Part shown: positions 1-8,594 of the stretch, one piece after another | Position numbering within the stretch: position 1 is the first letter of the stretch | Layout: each line of letters begins with the position of its first letter | From: Streptomyces actuosus | GTDB lineage: Bacteria > Actinomycetota > Actinomycetes > Streptomycetales > Streptomycetaceae | Direction: 5' to 3' | DNA length: 64,000 nucleotides | Assembly (NCBI RefSeq): GCF_016921115.1 | Contig: NZ_JAFFZS010000011.1 | Location: forward strand, 1-64,000 | Notes under the pieces: model-generated | Databases searched by the model: none | What the model was told of the DNA's origin: nothing | Seen by the model: the letters and a program-made list of their open reading frames with translations, nothing else | Program-made: the position numbers and the translations under genes

Positions 1-228
1 CACCCCCCACCCCCGCCCGTGCCCGGGCCCACCCCGGGCCCACCCGCACCGCACGGGCCTTCGCGGCCCGCGCCGACGGAAGCGGAACACCCAGACCAGG
101 GCAGGATCAGTCCCAACCCCCAGGACCCGCCCACGTCCACCCTTGGCCCGGCCCCCCGGCCCCACCAACCCCCTCCACGCGGGACCGGGGGCCGGGCCAC
201 CAACCACGAGCGCAGAAAGGCCGCAGGC

Positions 229-504
229 ATGAAATTCGACAAGTGGGCCGAGCGCCTGGACCAGGTCTACATGGACGGAACCCAGCACGACTGGCGTGAT
301 GAGGACAAGACGGCGTGGGAGGATGCCATCCGCGAAATGGCGGCCGAGTTTCCCCACATCACCATCACGTGGATGGATCCAAAGTGTGGCTGCTGCACCT
401 TGGACGCCCCGGCGCTGCTCGCCTTCGACGACCCGCGGGGCCCGGGTGCATTCGAATTGCTCTACCCGACCTTTCGCCCGACACACACCTACTACCTGGG
501 CTGA
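229..504 (+). CDS. small acidic hypothetical protein
   Basis: A 91-residue protein of unknown function. The ATG at 229 is chosen over an upstream in-frame start because AGAAAGG lies just before it and the upstream translation is low-complexity Pro/Ala/Arg. The first half is charged and probably helical (KWAERLDQVYMDG). The middle has a closely spaced cysteine cluster (KCGCCTLD) that could bind a metal, and the end is aromatic (HTYYLG). I do not recognise the family. The coding bias looks genuine from residue 1. It faces a minus-strand gene ending at 584, so the two are convergent. Confidence 0.6.
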   Translation: MKFDKWAERLDQVYMDGTQHDWRDEDKTAWEDAIREMAAEFPHITITWMDPKCGCCTLDAPALLAFDDPRGPGAFELLYPTFRPTHTYYLG

Positions 505-583
505 CGACGCCCCCCGCGAGGTCTGCTCGACCTTGATCAAGTCCCAATGCGAGGGCGCGGTGGGGAATCGGCCGGCGGGGTGG

Positions 584-1546
584 TCATGTCGCGGCGCGCA
601 GGGTGGTGCGGCGGGCGAAGGCTGTGACGCCGGGTAGGTCCGGCCGACGCGCGGCGACCTCGGCCGTCAGCGCGCGGACTGAGGGGCGGCGGGCCTCCTG
701 CGGCGCGGCTCGTTCCACGAGTTGTAGCTGGACGAACGCGGTCGCCACGTCTCCGGCGGTCAGCAGGGCGCGGGCGGTGTCGGTCGCCGCGCGGGCTCGG
801 CGCTCCGGTGTGGTCAGCGCGGTCGGCTCCAGGCCCGCGGCGTACGCCAGGGCTCGGTCGACGTCGCCGAGCTTCTGGTGGATGCCGACCCGGTACAGCA
901 CGCACTGCGCTGGCGACAGCTCTGCGCCAGCCGGTACCCGTCCGCGGTCGCGGAGGAGGCGGGCCGCGGTCTGTTCGGCCAGGGACGCAAACTGCTCGGC
1001 GACGGCGGGCATTCGGGCCTGGGCGGCGGTGTAGGCCGCGGTCAGGGCCACCATGCCGGACGCGTCCAGGACGGCCGCGGACGGCCGGGGAGCGGTGCCC
1101 AGCTCATCGTGCGCTTCTGCGAGCAGTTGCAGGGCCGTGTCCGCGCGGCCCGTACGACGCAGCGGTGTCGCGGCCGCGCGCGCGGCGGCCGCGAGGAGTT
1201 CCGGTCGGCCCGAGCGGCGGGCCGCCGTCCCTGCCCTGACCGCGAAGGCGGCCGCAGTGCCCATCTCAGCTTCCTTTGCTGCTAGTTGAGAGACGAGTAC
1301 CCATACCCCCGCCGCGCGGCTGGCGCCGACTGGGTCCGTTCGCTCGCTCTCGCTCGCGCGGGCGATCATCCCTGGGAGCATCTGGTGGAGCCGGTCGTAT
1401 CTGCCGGCGGCGAACAGCCTGCGCGCAGCCGGCAGATCCCCCTCGTCCAGGTGCTGGCCGTGTTCGCCGGCCAGCACCGCTGTCGTGCCGCCCGTCCACA
1501 GCACCGCCGCGCAGAGCCCGGTCTCCAGTACCCTCCTGCGCTCCAT
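584..1546 (-). CDS. TPR-like helical repeat protein, possibly a regulator lacking its HTH domain
   Basis: A 320-residue Ala/Leu/Arg-rich protein that looks all-helical, like the TPR-type C-terminal half of many Streptomyces XRE-family regulators. The start is the ATG at 1546 (MERRRVLETGL), which follows GGGGAGGACGG. A short hydrophobic stretch (AAVLWTGGTTAVLAG) follows directly and could be a weak signal or anchor segment. No helix-turn-helix is visible upstream in this frame, where the translation becomes non-coding in character. Either the gene is a shortened relative of HTH-TPR regulators or it is a separate TPR protein. Its 5' region holds the AT-rich promoter-like element at 1841-1878. 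Confidence 0.65.
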   Translation of the reverse strand: MERRRVLETGLCAAVLWTGGTTAVLAGEHGQHLDEGDLPAARRLFAAGRYDRLHQMLPGMIARASESERTDPVGASRAAGVWVLVSQLAAKEAEMGTAAAFAVRAGTAARRSGRPELLAAAARAAATPLRRTGRADTALQLLAEAHDELGTAPRPSAAVLDASGMVALTAAYTAAQARMPAVAEQFASLAEQTAARLLRDRGRVPAGAELSPAQCVLYRVGIHQKLGDVDRALAYAAGLEPTALTTPERRARAATDTARALLTAGDVATAFVQLQLVERAAPQEARRPSVRALTAEVAARRPDLPGVTAFARRTTLRAAT

Positions 1547-1840
1547 GACCACGCCACCGTCCTCCCCGGCCGCTGTGTCCCGAGCGTCCCCCCGGCGTAT
1601 TCGGCCCGATGTTGCGACGGTACGGGTCTGGCCGTGCCTCGGGCAGGGCGCACGTCTGTCGGCTCCGTGCGCCTCTTGCGTCCCTGGCGCGCCGGGGCCG
1701 TGGGCGAAGGGCGGGTAGGCGGCTGTGCGTAGGCGAGGCCCTGAGGGCATGGCACGGTCTAGGGACGGCGGCGATCGGGTTGGCCCTCTCGCGCCTCCGG
1801 CACCTGGTCCGGGCATTGAGGCAGACGGACTCTTTTTGTT

Positions 1841-1878
1841 GTTGCATATTGCGATTCCAATATGTATTGTTGCTCTTG
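1841..1878. promoter_or_regulatory. AT-rich dyad/promoter-like element, copy 1
   Basis: An AT-rich patch in very GC-rich DNA, lying between divergent genes. It contains the inverted repeat CATATTG-N6-CAATATG. On the plus strand TTGCAT and TATTGT are separated by 17 bp, resembling a vegetative -35/-10 pair. A closely similar element occurs at 49030-49066, also between divergent genes. A shared regulator is inferred, not shown. Confidence 0.45.
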
Positions 1879-2087
1879 CGGGGCCGGGGAGCGAAGACCT
1901 TCGGCCGAGAAGCCACCCGACCAGCGGACCGCCGCCCGCGGCCTCGTCGGGGAAGAAGACCCGGCCGAGGTCACCAACTGGATGTCCCTGGAACGGCCCC
2001 GCGCCAGAACGGCCCTTCCCATGGGGCCGGCCGTGCCTACCCACACCACTCCGACGATCGTGAGAGCTCGCGTTGTTCTATCTGATG

Positions 2088-2513
2088 ATGTGCCCTTGTT
2101 GCGGCCGCCCGACGTTGTTTCACGAACTGGAGCGACACACCGCCCCGAGCCTCTTGATCGACCCCGAGACGGGCCTGCCGCCTGGTATCTCTCCCGACGG
2201 TCGCAGCGTGGCCGCGTCGCCAGAAGCCACAGCCAGAGCGCGTAGGCGGCCCCTGTGCCAGTCGTGCATCAGTGACGTAGAGGCCGGCGGCGCGGTGACC
2301 TTCTCCGTACGTCTGAAGGGCGAGCAGACGGCGATGGCCATCGCATCTGAAATGCCCCTCCTCGACGATGAGGGCCGGGTGATGGCCGTCCGCTGCCCGG
2401 CCGCCGGGTGCGGTGCGGTTGTCGATCTGATCGATGGCCGGCTGGATCGCCACCTCGTGCGCGGCCAGAAGTGCCGGACTTCGGGCGTACAGGTGGTGGT
2501 CGCTGAGGGCTGA
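2088..2513 (+). CDS. zinc-ribbon-type hypothetical protein
   Basis: A 141-residue protein of unknown function with three Cys pairs. They are CPCC at the N-terminus, CQSC near residue 57, and a later CPAAGC with a downstream H and C (RHLVRGQKC). These suggest one or two structural zinc sites. The ATG at 2088 is used; another ATG lies immediately before it, and no strong ribosome binding site distinguishes them. A weak inverted repeat just after the stop (about 2515-2536, GTGAG...CTCAC) may end transcription. No catalytic motif is visible. Confidence 0.6.
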   Translation: MCPCCGRPTLFHELERHTAPSLLIDPETGLPPGISPDGRSVAASPEATARARRRPLCQSCISDVEAGGAVTFSVRLKGEQTAMAIASEMPLLDDEGRVMAVRCPAAGCGAVVDLIDGRLDRHLVRGQKCRTSGVQVVVAEG

Positions 2514-2653
2514 AGCGTGAGCTAAACAGCCTCACGTCGGCCTTCGACTGCTGATCACACCTACCGCCTGGCTGACTTTCCAGCCCTCCGGGGCCCATGC
2601 CCCAACCCCATCCGACCCCGCTTGTCGGGGCGCGCAAGCAGGAGGACCGCGCC

Positions 2654-2821
2654 TTGAGCACCAAACTCAGCCCCTCCGACCTGGCCGAGGTCGAAGAACT
2701 TCTCGCCCGTTGGAACGAGGCCGTCGATGGCGACAGTAACGACGCCGAGCACGAGATCGGCGTCGACATGTCGGAGTTCCTGTGGAGGCTCCACGGCGGT
2801 CTGCCCGAGCGTGAGCTCTGA
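2654..2821 (+). CDS. very small hypothetical protein
   Basis: A 55-residue acidic helical protein (SPSDLAEVEELLARWNEAVDG). The TTG at 2654 is chosen because AGGAGG lies 8 bases upstream, while the ATG further upstream has no such site. Its stop overlaps the start of the next gene by one base (TGATG), which indicates translational coupling. The function is unknown. The pair may be a small two-gene operon. Confidence 0.55.
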   Translation: MSTKLSPSDLAEVEELLARWNEAVDGDSNDAEHEIGVDMSEFLWRLHGGLPEREL

Positions 2822-3033
2822 TGGCCATCTACCGTCCCGGCGAGGTCAACTGCGGCCACTGCAACGAACCGACTGGGATCCCGGCTGACGACTGGGTCGG
2901 AGAAACCCGTACCGAAGACGGCGACTACGTCGCCTCCGTTGACCCCTGTGTGCGCTGTGAGGTTCACACCTACGGCACCCACGACCGCTGCCCCGACGAC
3001 TGCCCCGACTGCGCCGAGAACGACGCCGCGTAA
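2821..3033 (+). CDS. small cysteine-rich zinc-binding-type protein
   Basis: A 70-residue acidic protein with several CxxC-type pairs (CGHC, CVRC, CPDDCPDC) and histidines, typical of a small zinc-ribbon or rubredoxin-like fold. It starts at the ATG that overlaps the upstream stop codon, so it is probably translated by coupling to the 55-residue gene. No DNA-binding or enzymatic motif is obvious and the function is unknown. Confidence 0.6.
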   Translation: MAIYRPGEVNCGHCNEPTGIPADDWVGETRTEDGDYVASVDPCVRCEVHTYGTHDRCPDDCPDCAENDAA

Positions 3034-3069
3034 GGCATCGGGGCAAACAGATGCGGAGTTGATCTCAAC

Positions 3070-3270
3070 ATGAGCGCCCCCGTCCCGGGAACCGGGGCGA
3101 GTAAGCGTCCCGCGAGGCGTCGCAAGGTCAAGAACGCTCGGACCGGCTCCGTGGGGAGCAAGATCCTGCCGGGCCGGTACAGCGATGAGGGCGAAAAGGG
3201 GCCCTGGTTCCGCCGTCTGGTTCGCCGCGCCGAGACGCGCAGCTGGCGGCGTGAGGCATCGCGGTTCTGA
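3070..3270 (+). CDS. small basic hypothetical protein
   Basis: A possible 66-residue, strongly basic protein (ASKRPARRRKVKNART). The ribosome binding site is weak and another frame overlaps it, so this is the least certain of the small genes here. If real, the charge suggests nucleic-acid binding. It sits 36 bases after the Cys-rich gene in the same direction. Confidence 0.35.
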   Translation: MSAPVPGTGASKRPARRRKVKNARTGSVGSKILPGRYSDEGEKGPWFRRLVRRAETRSWRREASRF

Positions 3271-3474
3271 CGGCTGCCCTCAACCAGGCCTTGGCGTAAC
3301 TCCGGACGGCCGAAGAGCCGCACACAGCCAAACGCCTACGGCCCCACTCCTTCCGCCGGTTCGAGGGCGCCGGCCGAGCGACCGAAGCCCCTCTACTTCA
3401 CCGCTGCCGACAACGCCCGCGGTGCTGTCCCTCTTCATGCGCGCCCGCCGTGGCGCTCGATCGTAGGAAGAATC

Positions 3475-3948
3475 GTGTCTGCTGATCTGCAGCTCCGCAT
3501 CCATTCGATTCCCGCTTGCGAGGTCGTCGCGCTTCTCGACCTCATGCGGGAGCACAGGCTTCGCGGCGAGTATGAGCGTGGTCCCTCCGAGACCCTCACG
3601 CTGGGACAGGTCTACCGCGCCCGGGACGCCGCATTGGGCCTCTGCGAGGAAGTAGCCGCGCGGCTGGAGGAGGACGCTCCGAACGCCGTGTTCGAGCTGT
3701 GGCAGGACCCTCACTGGAGCGCCGACGGGCACTACCACGCGTACGCCCCCGACTTCGGGCACTTCGAGGCTGGTTGCGATGCCGAGGGCGTTCCGCATGT
3801 CGGCGTGCACGAACTCATCCAGCGGCTCAGCAGCAGCCCGGAAGCGACACTCGGCGACTGGATGGCGGGTGAGGGTGCCGACCTGCTCGGCACCGCCGTG
3901 CTCGCCGTGGTGGGCAAGTATCGGGCCCAGCAGTCGTCAGCCTCCTGA
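3475..3948 (+). CDS. hypothetical protein
   Basis: A 157-residue acidic soluble protein of unknown function. It starts at the GTG at 3475 behind AGGAAG. The composition is typical of genuine high-GC coding DNA. There is a His/Tyr/Asp-rich central segment (HWSADGHYHAYAPDFGHF) but no recognised catalytic motif. It lies in the same direction as the neighbouring small genes, with gaps of 100-200 bases. Confidence 0.65.
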   Translation: MSADLQLRIHSIPACEVVALLDLMREHRLRGEYERGPSETLTLGQVYRARDAALGLCEEVAARLEEDAPNAVFELWQDPHWSADGHYHAYAPDFGHFEAGCDAEGVPHVGVHELIQRLSSSPEATLGDWMAGEGADLLGTAVLAVVGKYRAQQSSAS

Positions 3949-4108
3949 TCCGGGCAGGCTCCTCCCTCCTCTCACTCCGTCGGGGCCGGCTGGCCCGTGA
4001 TGCGCGCTGAGGCGCAGCGTCGCTACTCCGCGATCGCCTCAGAGGCGACGCACGCCCTCAGCCAGGCCCTCGTCGGCTCCCCACCCACGATTCACTGGAG
4101 AACTGATC

Positions 4109-4741
4109 ATGGCGGACATCCGCATGCGCGTCCTCGGGCACCCCTGGGAGCGAACCACCGTCTCTACCGACGCCGGAAGCCGGGAAGAACTGTTCATCGC
4201 CCTCTTCCTCAGGGCGATGGAGACCGTCCCCGAACTGCTCGCTTTGCCCGGTGACCTGGAGGCTTACACCGTGCGCTGGGACGGCGAGGAGGTGTCGATC
4301 TTTCACCCGGATGTGGAGCAGGCCGTCTTCCGCGCCCAGCCCGACGCCGAGGGCTCTGCGCAGGGGGGCGCTCCGGTCGGGACGCGGCCGCCCGAGCTGT
4401 GGCGCGAGGAGCGCGGCCACGGCTTCTACCCGGCTCCGGAGGTGCTGGCCGAGATCCCGGCTCTGTGGGCAACGGTCCTGGAGCCGCATGAGCACAGGGT
4501 GGTCGGCCTCCGGTACTACTCCGCCGAGGCTGAGTGGTACGTCGTGGAGGTCGACGACGCGAGCGGCCGGGCTTACGGGTGGTCGTGCCTGGGGGGTGAC
4601 CTGTCGCAAGGCGGGTGGGGCCTGATCGATCTCCCGGCTCTGGAGTCACTTGGTCCGGACGATGACCCGTCCCAGCTGGTCGTCCGCGATCTCGATTTCA
4701 CACCCGATGCCGCGGCCAGTGAAGTCTTCTCGGCAACATGA
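4109..4741 (+). CDS. hypothetical protein, 3' end abuts the IS element
   Basis: A 210-residue acidic protein of unknown function starting at an ATG preceded by GGAGA. The sequence holds Trp/Tyr-rich strands (YYSAEAEWYVVEVDDASG) suggesting a beta-rich fold. The stop codon TGA at 4739-4741 is made by the first three bases of the inferred IS left end (TGACGGTT). The natural C-terminus may therefore have been replaced by a stop supplied by the insertion. Whether residues are missing cannot be told without homologues. Confidence 0.65.
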   Translation: MADIRMRVLGHPWERTTVSTDAGSREELFIALFLRAMETVPELLALPGDLEAYTVRWDGEEVSIFHPDVEQAVFRAQPDAEGSAQGGAPVGTRPPELWREERGHGFYPAPEVLAEIPALWATVLEPHEHRVVGLRYYSAEAEWYVVEVDDASGRAYGWSCLGGDLSQGGWGLIDLPALESLGPDDDPSQLVVRDLDFTPDAAASEVFSAT

Positions 4742-5707
4742 CGGTTGCGGTGTGTGATCAAGCCGGGCGGCGGGATGGTGACTCGGTGTCAGACATGAGT
4801 GGAGCCCCTGGTAGGAACGGGTCTGCGAAGATCACGTTCCGTACAACCAGAGGCTCCACGTGGCGTCCAGTATCACCTATACCGCCGTGCTCGATGTCCG
4901 CAGGGCGACCGCCGAGCATCTCGCGAAGCTGCTGCGCGGGCACCGCGAGCAGCTCGGAACCCGCAAGGGCACCCGTGCGCTGGGCGTCTTCAGACAGGCG
5001 GTGCTCGTGCTGCGCTGGTTCGTCGACGGTACCCGGCTGGTCCAACTCGCCCGGGACAACGGCATCTCGGTACCGACCGCCTACCGCTACCTGCACGAAG
5101 GGCTGACGGTGCTCGCCGACCACGCGCCCGATCTGTCCACCGCGCTGGAGAGGGCGGTAGCGGCCGGGTACACCCACCTCAACCTGGACGGCACGGTCAT
5201 CCGCACCGACCGCGTGGCCGCCGCCGGCCCCAACGGCGCGGACCTGTGGTGGTCCGGCAAGCACAAGCATCACGGCGGGAACGTGCAGGTCATCGCCGCC
5301 CCGGACGGCTGGCCGCTGTGGGTTTCCCCGGTCCGCCCGGGCCGTGAGCACGACACCACCTGCGCACGGGCCCACGGCCTCGTCGACGCCCTGAACCGGC
5401 TCGCCGCCACCCTGGGCGTCCCCACCCTGACCGACCTCGGCTACGAGAACGCCGGGCCCGGCTTCCGCCACCCGGTCAAGAAGCCCAAGGGTGGTGAACT
5501 CGCCGAGCCCGACCAGGCGTTCAACGCCGTGATCCGGGGCGTCCATACGGTCGCCGAACGTGCCAACGCCCTGCTGAAGGTGACTTTCAAGGCCCTGCGC
5601 AGGGTCAGCCTCGACCCCGCGGCCATCACCCGCATCGCCCGAGCCGCCCTCGTCCTGCTCCAGCTCGAACACAGCCGCACTGCCTGAACGAAGATCACAA
5701 ACCGTCA
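4739..5707 (+). mobile_element. IS5-family insertion sequence, about 970 bp
   Basis: One transposase gene flanked by short imperfect inverted ends. The left end reads TGACGGTT, and after six extra bases TGTGATC. The right end, read inward on the minus strand, reads TGACGGTT followed directly by TGTGATC. No convincing direct target duplication is visible (aca on the left, cga on the right), so the exact edges are uncertain by a few bases. Only one copy is present in the window. Confidence 0.65.
4860..5687 (+). CDS. IS5-family (DDE_Tnp_4-type) transposase
   Basis: A 275-residue transposase. An N-terminal helix-turn-helix (LVQLARDNGISVPTAYRYLH, about residues 60-79) is followed by the catalytic domain. 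The likely DDE residues are the D of LNLDGT (about residue 110), the D of LTDLGYENAG and the E of RGVHTVAERANALL. These spacings match the DDE_Tnp_4/IS5 group seen in many Streptomyces elements. It starts at GTG 4860 behind AGAGG. Length is normal for the family and no frameshift is visible, so it could be active. Confidence 0.9.
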   Translation: MASSITYTAVLDVRRATAEHLAKLLRGHREQLGTRKGTRALGVFRQAVLVLRWFVDGTRLVQLARDNGISVPTAYRYLHEGLTVLADHAPDLSTALERAVAAGYTHLNLDGTVIRTDRVAAAGPNGADLWWSGKHKHHGGNVQVIAAPDGWPLWVSPVRPGREHDTTCARAHGLVDALNRLAATLGVPTLTDLGYENAGPGFRHPVKKPKGGELAEPDQAFNAVIRGVHTVAERANALLKVTFKALRRVSLDPAAITRIARAALVLLQLEHSRTA

Positions 5708-5736
5708 CGAGACGTTACCGAGAAGAGTTCAGTGTC

Positions 5737-6231
5737 TTGCCGAAGGGCCGCCCTCACGATTCTTGCGGAGATGCGGATTGCCCGGTGTGTCCGCCCGACT
5801 TCATGACGGCGTACGTTGCTCGGCTGCGGGGCGTAATCGCGGAGCACGGGTTCGCTATCCAGCCAGTTCTTGGTGATGAGAGTTCTGCTGCCTATTGCTA
5901 CACCATCGGTCTGCACGAATCTCTGGGGTGCGAGTTCGTGATGGCCGGCCTGGACGTCCGGGTGATGCAGGGCCTGCTTCACTCCCTCATCGAGCGGTTC
6001 GCCGGATCGTCTGGTCCAGTTGACGGTGAGGCGCTGGACGGGGTTCTTGCGAACGGATTCCAGCTGCTCATGCGCCCCGTGACGTCCCTGGAGCCCTTCT
6101 CGATGCTGCGGGCGGTGTACGGCCAGGAGATTGCCGTGCCGTATTGGCAGGCCGTGTGGCCCGATAGTGCCGGCATCTTTCCGACGGACGCTTCCTGCTC
6201 GCTTTCTCCTGGAACCCAGCCGCTTCTTTAG
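5737..6231 (+). CDS. DUF4262-like protein
   Basis: A 164-residue protein resembling the DUF4262 family: HGFAIQPVLGDE followed by YCYTIGLHESLGCEFVMAGLD, the conserved AYTIGL-type core. An N-terminal DSCGDADCPVC segment could bind zinc. The start is a TTG at 5737 with GAGAAGAG about ten bases upstream. It lies only 30 bases to the right of the IS element, so its native promoter may have been displaced. The biochemical role of the family is unknown. Confidence 0.65.
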   Translation: MPKGRPHDSCGDADCPVCPPDFMTAYVARLRGVIAEHGFAIQPVLGDESSAAYCYTIGLHESLGCEFVMAGLDVRVMQGLLHSLIERFAGSSGPVDGEALDGVLANGFQLLMRPVTSLEPFSMLRAVYGQEIAVPYWQAVWPDSAGIFPTDASCSLSPGTQPLL

Positions 6232-6275
6232 CCCAATTTCGGGTTTCCGACTCTTTATGTCTAGGAGATTCTTCT

Positions 6276-6728
6276 GTGCGCCAGCCTGAACCATTGAATG
6301 CCATTGATGAGTTGCGGCTCTTCCTGGATTTCGCAGTTCCGCTGTGCGGTGCTGACATCGCGTACAAGCTCAGGCAATGGGGCCATTCGCGCGAGCAGGC
6401 CAAGGCCTGGCTACGTGGCGAGGCCGAGCGCGCTGGTGGCAGCCTGGGCGAGAACGGTGACGCGATCCAGTTCAGCGATGGTCGTCCTCGGTCGGGACGC
6501 GCGCAGAACCGTGTGGCCCGGACCGCGAGCGAACTGGCGCGCGGCGTGGCAGCGGCGGCGCTGCTCGCCCAACTGGAAGGGAAGAGCGGCGTCGAGGCCT
6601 TCGGCGGCTTCTACGGTGTCACCGCCAGGCCCGCCGAGGCCGACACGCCGCGCGTTCAGGACAGTGGCGACGATGCCGTCGGTGTCGCCGCTCGCGGTAC
6701 CTGTCCTGTGCGGAAGCCGACGGCGTGA
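6276..6728 (+). CDS. hypothetical protein
   Basis: A 150-residue protein starting at GTG 6276 behind AGGAG. The N-terminal half is helical with a short WGHSREQAKAWLRGE segment resembling a small HTH or helical hairpin. The C-terminal 40 residues are low in recognisable structure. The function is unknown. It is 44 bases after the DUF4262 gene in the same direction and may share its transcript. Confidence 0.5.
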   Translation: MRQPEPLNAIDELRLFLDFAVPLCGADIAYKLRQWGHSREQAKAWLRGEAERAGGSLGENGDAIQFSDGRPRSGRAQNRVARTASELARGVAAAALLAQLEGKSGVEAFGGFYGVTARPAEADTPRVQDSGDDAVGVAARGTCPVRKPTA

Positions 6729-6934
6729 TGCCTTGTGGCAGTCCCCGCCGTGCTTGTCCTCGTGCTTCGTCCCGGGCCGGTGGAAATCGGTGCAGGGGCT
6801 CTTGGGTCATTCGTTAGGCTCGCCGTGGCCCGTGCCGGAATGGAGTGTGCGGGACAGGCCCCGGTCCCCGTGACGGGACGCAGTACGGCCGGGGCCGCCA
6901 CTCCCCGGGCGTAGGTCGTACGCCCGCCGGCGGC

Positions 6935-7774
6935 TCAGTCCAAGCGGGAGAAGTCGAGATCCACCAGGATCTCCTTGAGGTCCACCTTCTCGTCGCGGCA
7001 GAAGCCCCGAAGCTCGTCCCACATTTCGGGGACTCCCTCCAGAGCGCCACTGAGCAGGGACAGTTGTCCGCGGTCCTCGTCGTACTCCTCGGCGTGGAGG
7101 TAGACCATCTCCGCCTTCTGGAGTTCGCGTACGACGCTGAGCAGCGTCGTACGGTCCGCCGAGAAGCGCCTCAGCACCAGTTCGAAGTCCGTGGTCTCCT
7201 CGTGCACGACGAGGGCGAGCACCTGTCGGGCCATCCGCGTGAGGCCGCCGACCCGCCCCGCGAAGCGGTTGACCAGCTGAAGGAAGTCCTGTTCGTCCGA
7301 CGGGTCCTGGTTGGCGTCCTCCCAGGCGAAGAAGCGCGTCATGGTGGTGGCGGGGCGGACCAGGGAGCCGTTGACCGTGTCGCGGAACTCGGCCTCGATG
7401 TCGTCGACCGTGTAGCGGTACGTGGCCTCGTGCTTCTGTTTGACTGCCCGCAGGTACTCGACGGTGTAGTCGTGCCGGGTGACGCTGCTGTCGATCAGGT
7501 CGTGGTGCACCCCGCACAGCAGCATCAGATTGTCGAAGTCCCGTAGCTGGTCGACGTCCTGGCCGTCCCACGCCTCGTGACGGGCGCTACCGGGCTCGGC
7601 ACCGATGATGTGGGCGATCTTGCCGACCCAGGCGCCTTCCTCCGTGACCAGCCGGGTTGAGCAGTGCGGGTCGCCCCAGGCGCATTCGTTGCCGGAGAAC
7701 GCCCACAGCCGGCGTGCGACGCCGGACAGCGGCTCCTTGCGGTTCTTCTCGGAGCCGTTCGTCCGCTTGGCCAC
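6935..7774 (-). CDS. HNH-family endonuclease
   Basis: A 279-residue protein with an N-terminal HNH nuclease module. A Cys pair (CAWGDPHC, about residues 31-38) is followed by KIAHIIGAEPGSARH and the core NLMLLCGVHHDLID (about residues 82-95). This is the layout of restriction-type HNH enzymes that cut foreign or damaged DNA. The C-terminal 150 residues are helical and may sense substrate or a partner. It starts at GTG 7774 behind GGAAGGGCGG. It stands alone, with no methylase nearby, so it would have to be a stand-alone or modification-dependent nuclease. Confidence 0.8.
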   Translation of the reverse strand: MAKRTNGSEKNRKEPLSGVARRLWAFSGNECAWGDPHCSTRLVTEEGAWVGKIAHIIGAEPGSARHEAWDGQDVDQLRDFDNLMLLCGVHHDLIDSSVTRHDYTVEYLRAVKQKHEATYRYTVDDIEAEFRDTVNGSLVRPATTMTRFFAWEDANQDPSDEQDFLQLVNRFAGRVGGLTRMARQVLALVVHEETTDFELVLRRFSADRTTLLSVVRELQKAEMVYLHAEEYDEDRGQLSLLSGALEGVPEMWDELRGFCRDEKVDLKEILVDLDFSRLD

Positions 7775-7858
7775 AGCCCGCCCTTCCTTCGCCCTGACGA
7801 CAACGCGCAGCGTAGTCCAGCTGATTGAGGTGCGGCGGGCGTGCTGATTGTCCGGCTG

Positions 7859-8452
7859 CTACCAGCGCAGGGTCGGCCGGGGGCGGGGGACGAGTTCGGC
7901 TTGCTCGGCGACGGCGACGAGGCGGTCGGCGGTCTCTTGGCCGACCGCCTCGACGAGGCAGTCGAGGTTCGAGGCGATCAGGAGCCAGGAACGCCCCGGC
8001 AGCACGCTCAGACGGGCGACGGCATCCGCGAGTGCTCCCGCCTCCAGGGCCATCATGGCCTGGACGTCGGCGGGGTCCGGCTTCAGCGGCACCTTCGCCT
8101 CGCGCACCAGGTCGACGGAGAGGGTCAGGTCGTCGATGACCGTGACGGCGGTGGTGTTCTCGATCATGCTGGGCTCGTAGCTGCGCTTGAGCTCATAAGC
8201 CTGGTGGACGGTGATGTTCTCCTCGCGGTAGCCGGCGGCGAGGAGACGGCGCAGCCCGGCGTAGGCGGCGTGGGACTTGCCGGACCAGTGCGGTCCCAAG
8301 AGGAGCAGACGGGCGGTGTCGCCGGCCAGGATGGTGGAGCACCACTGGGCGATGGCGGGGTGGTCGGTCTCGGCATCGCTGAAGAGCGGGGGCACGACGG
8401 GCATCGGCACAGCGTATGTGGTCGTGCAGCTGGCGGTTGTGCTGGGTCTCAT
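7859..8452 (-). CDS. P-loop NTPase, IstB/DnaC-like
   Basis: A protein of up to 197 residues with a clear Walker A (LLLLGPHWSGKSHAAYAG) and Walker B (VTVIDDL), then a late WLLIASN motif resembling sensor 1. This is the plan of IstB/DnaC-like AAA+ ATPases that load helicases or assist transposases. No transposase partner is adjacent. The first 16 residues may be non-coding, since an internal ATG at 8404 begins the clearly coding part; neither start has a strong ribosome binding site. It is divergent from the 8595 gene. Confidence 0.65.
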   Translation of the reverse strand: MRPSTTASCTTTYAVPMPVVPPLFSDAETDHPAIAQWCSTILAGDTARLLLLGPHWSGKSHAAYAGLRRLLAAGYREENITVHQAYELKRSYEPSMIENTTAVTVIDDLTLSVDLVREAKVPLKPDPADVQAMMALEAGALADAVARLSVLPGRSWLLIASNLDCLVEAVGQETADRLVAVAEQAELVPRPRPTLRW

Positions 8453-8594
8453 GGCGGGCGCTGCTGGCTGGCGTGGGGGCGAGGCGGGTCTGTTCTGGTG
8501 TGGGTGAACTTCGGGCGTTGTCGCCCGCTTCCGTGTCGTGGCCGGGATGATGTGGCACGTGCGGGGCCGCGGCGGCCGCGGGAGTGGGGTCAGG

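Noticed and set aside
4736..5710. Target-site duplication around the IS
   Set aside because: The bases flanking the inferred ends (aca on the left, cga on the right) do not match; the edges may be off by a few bases.
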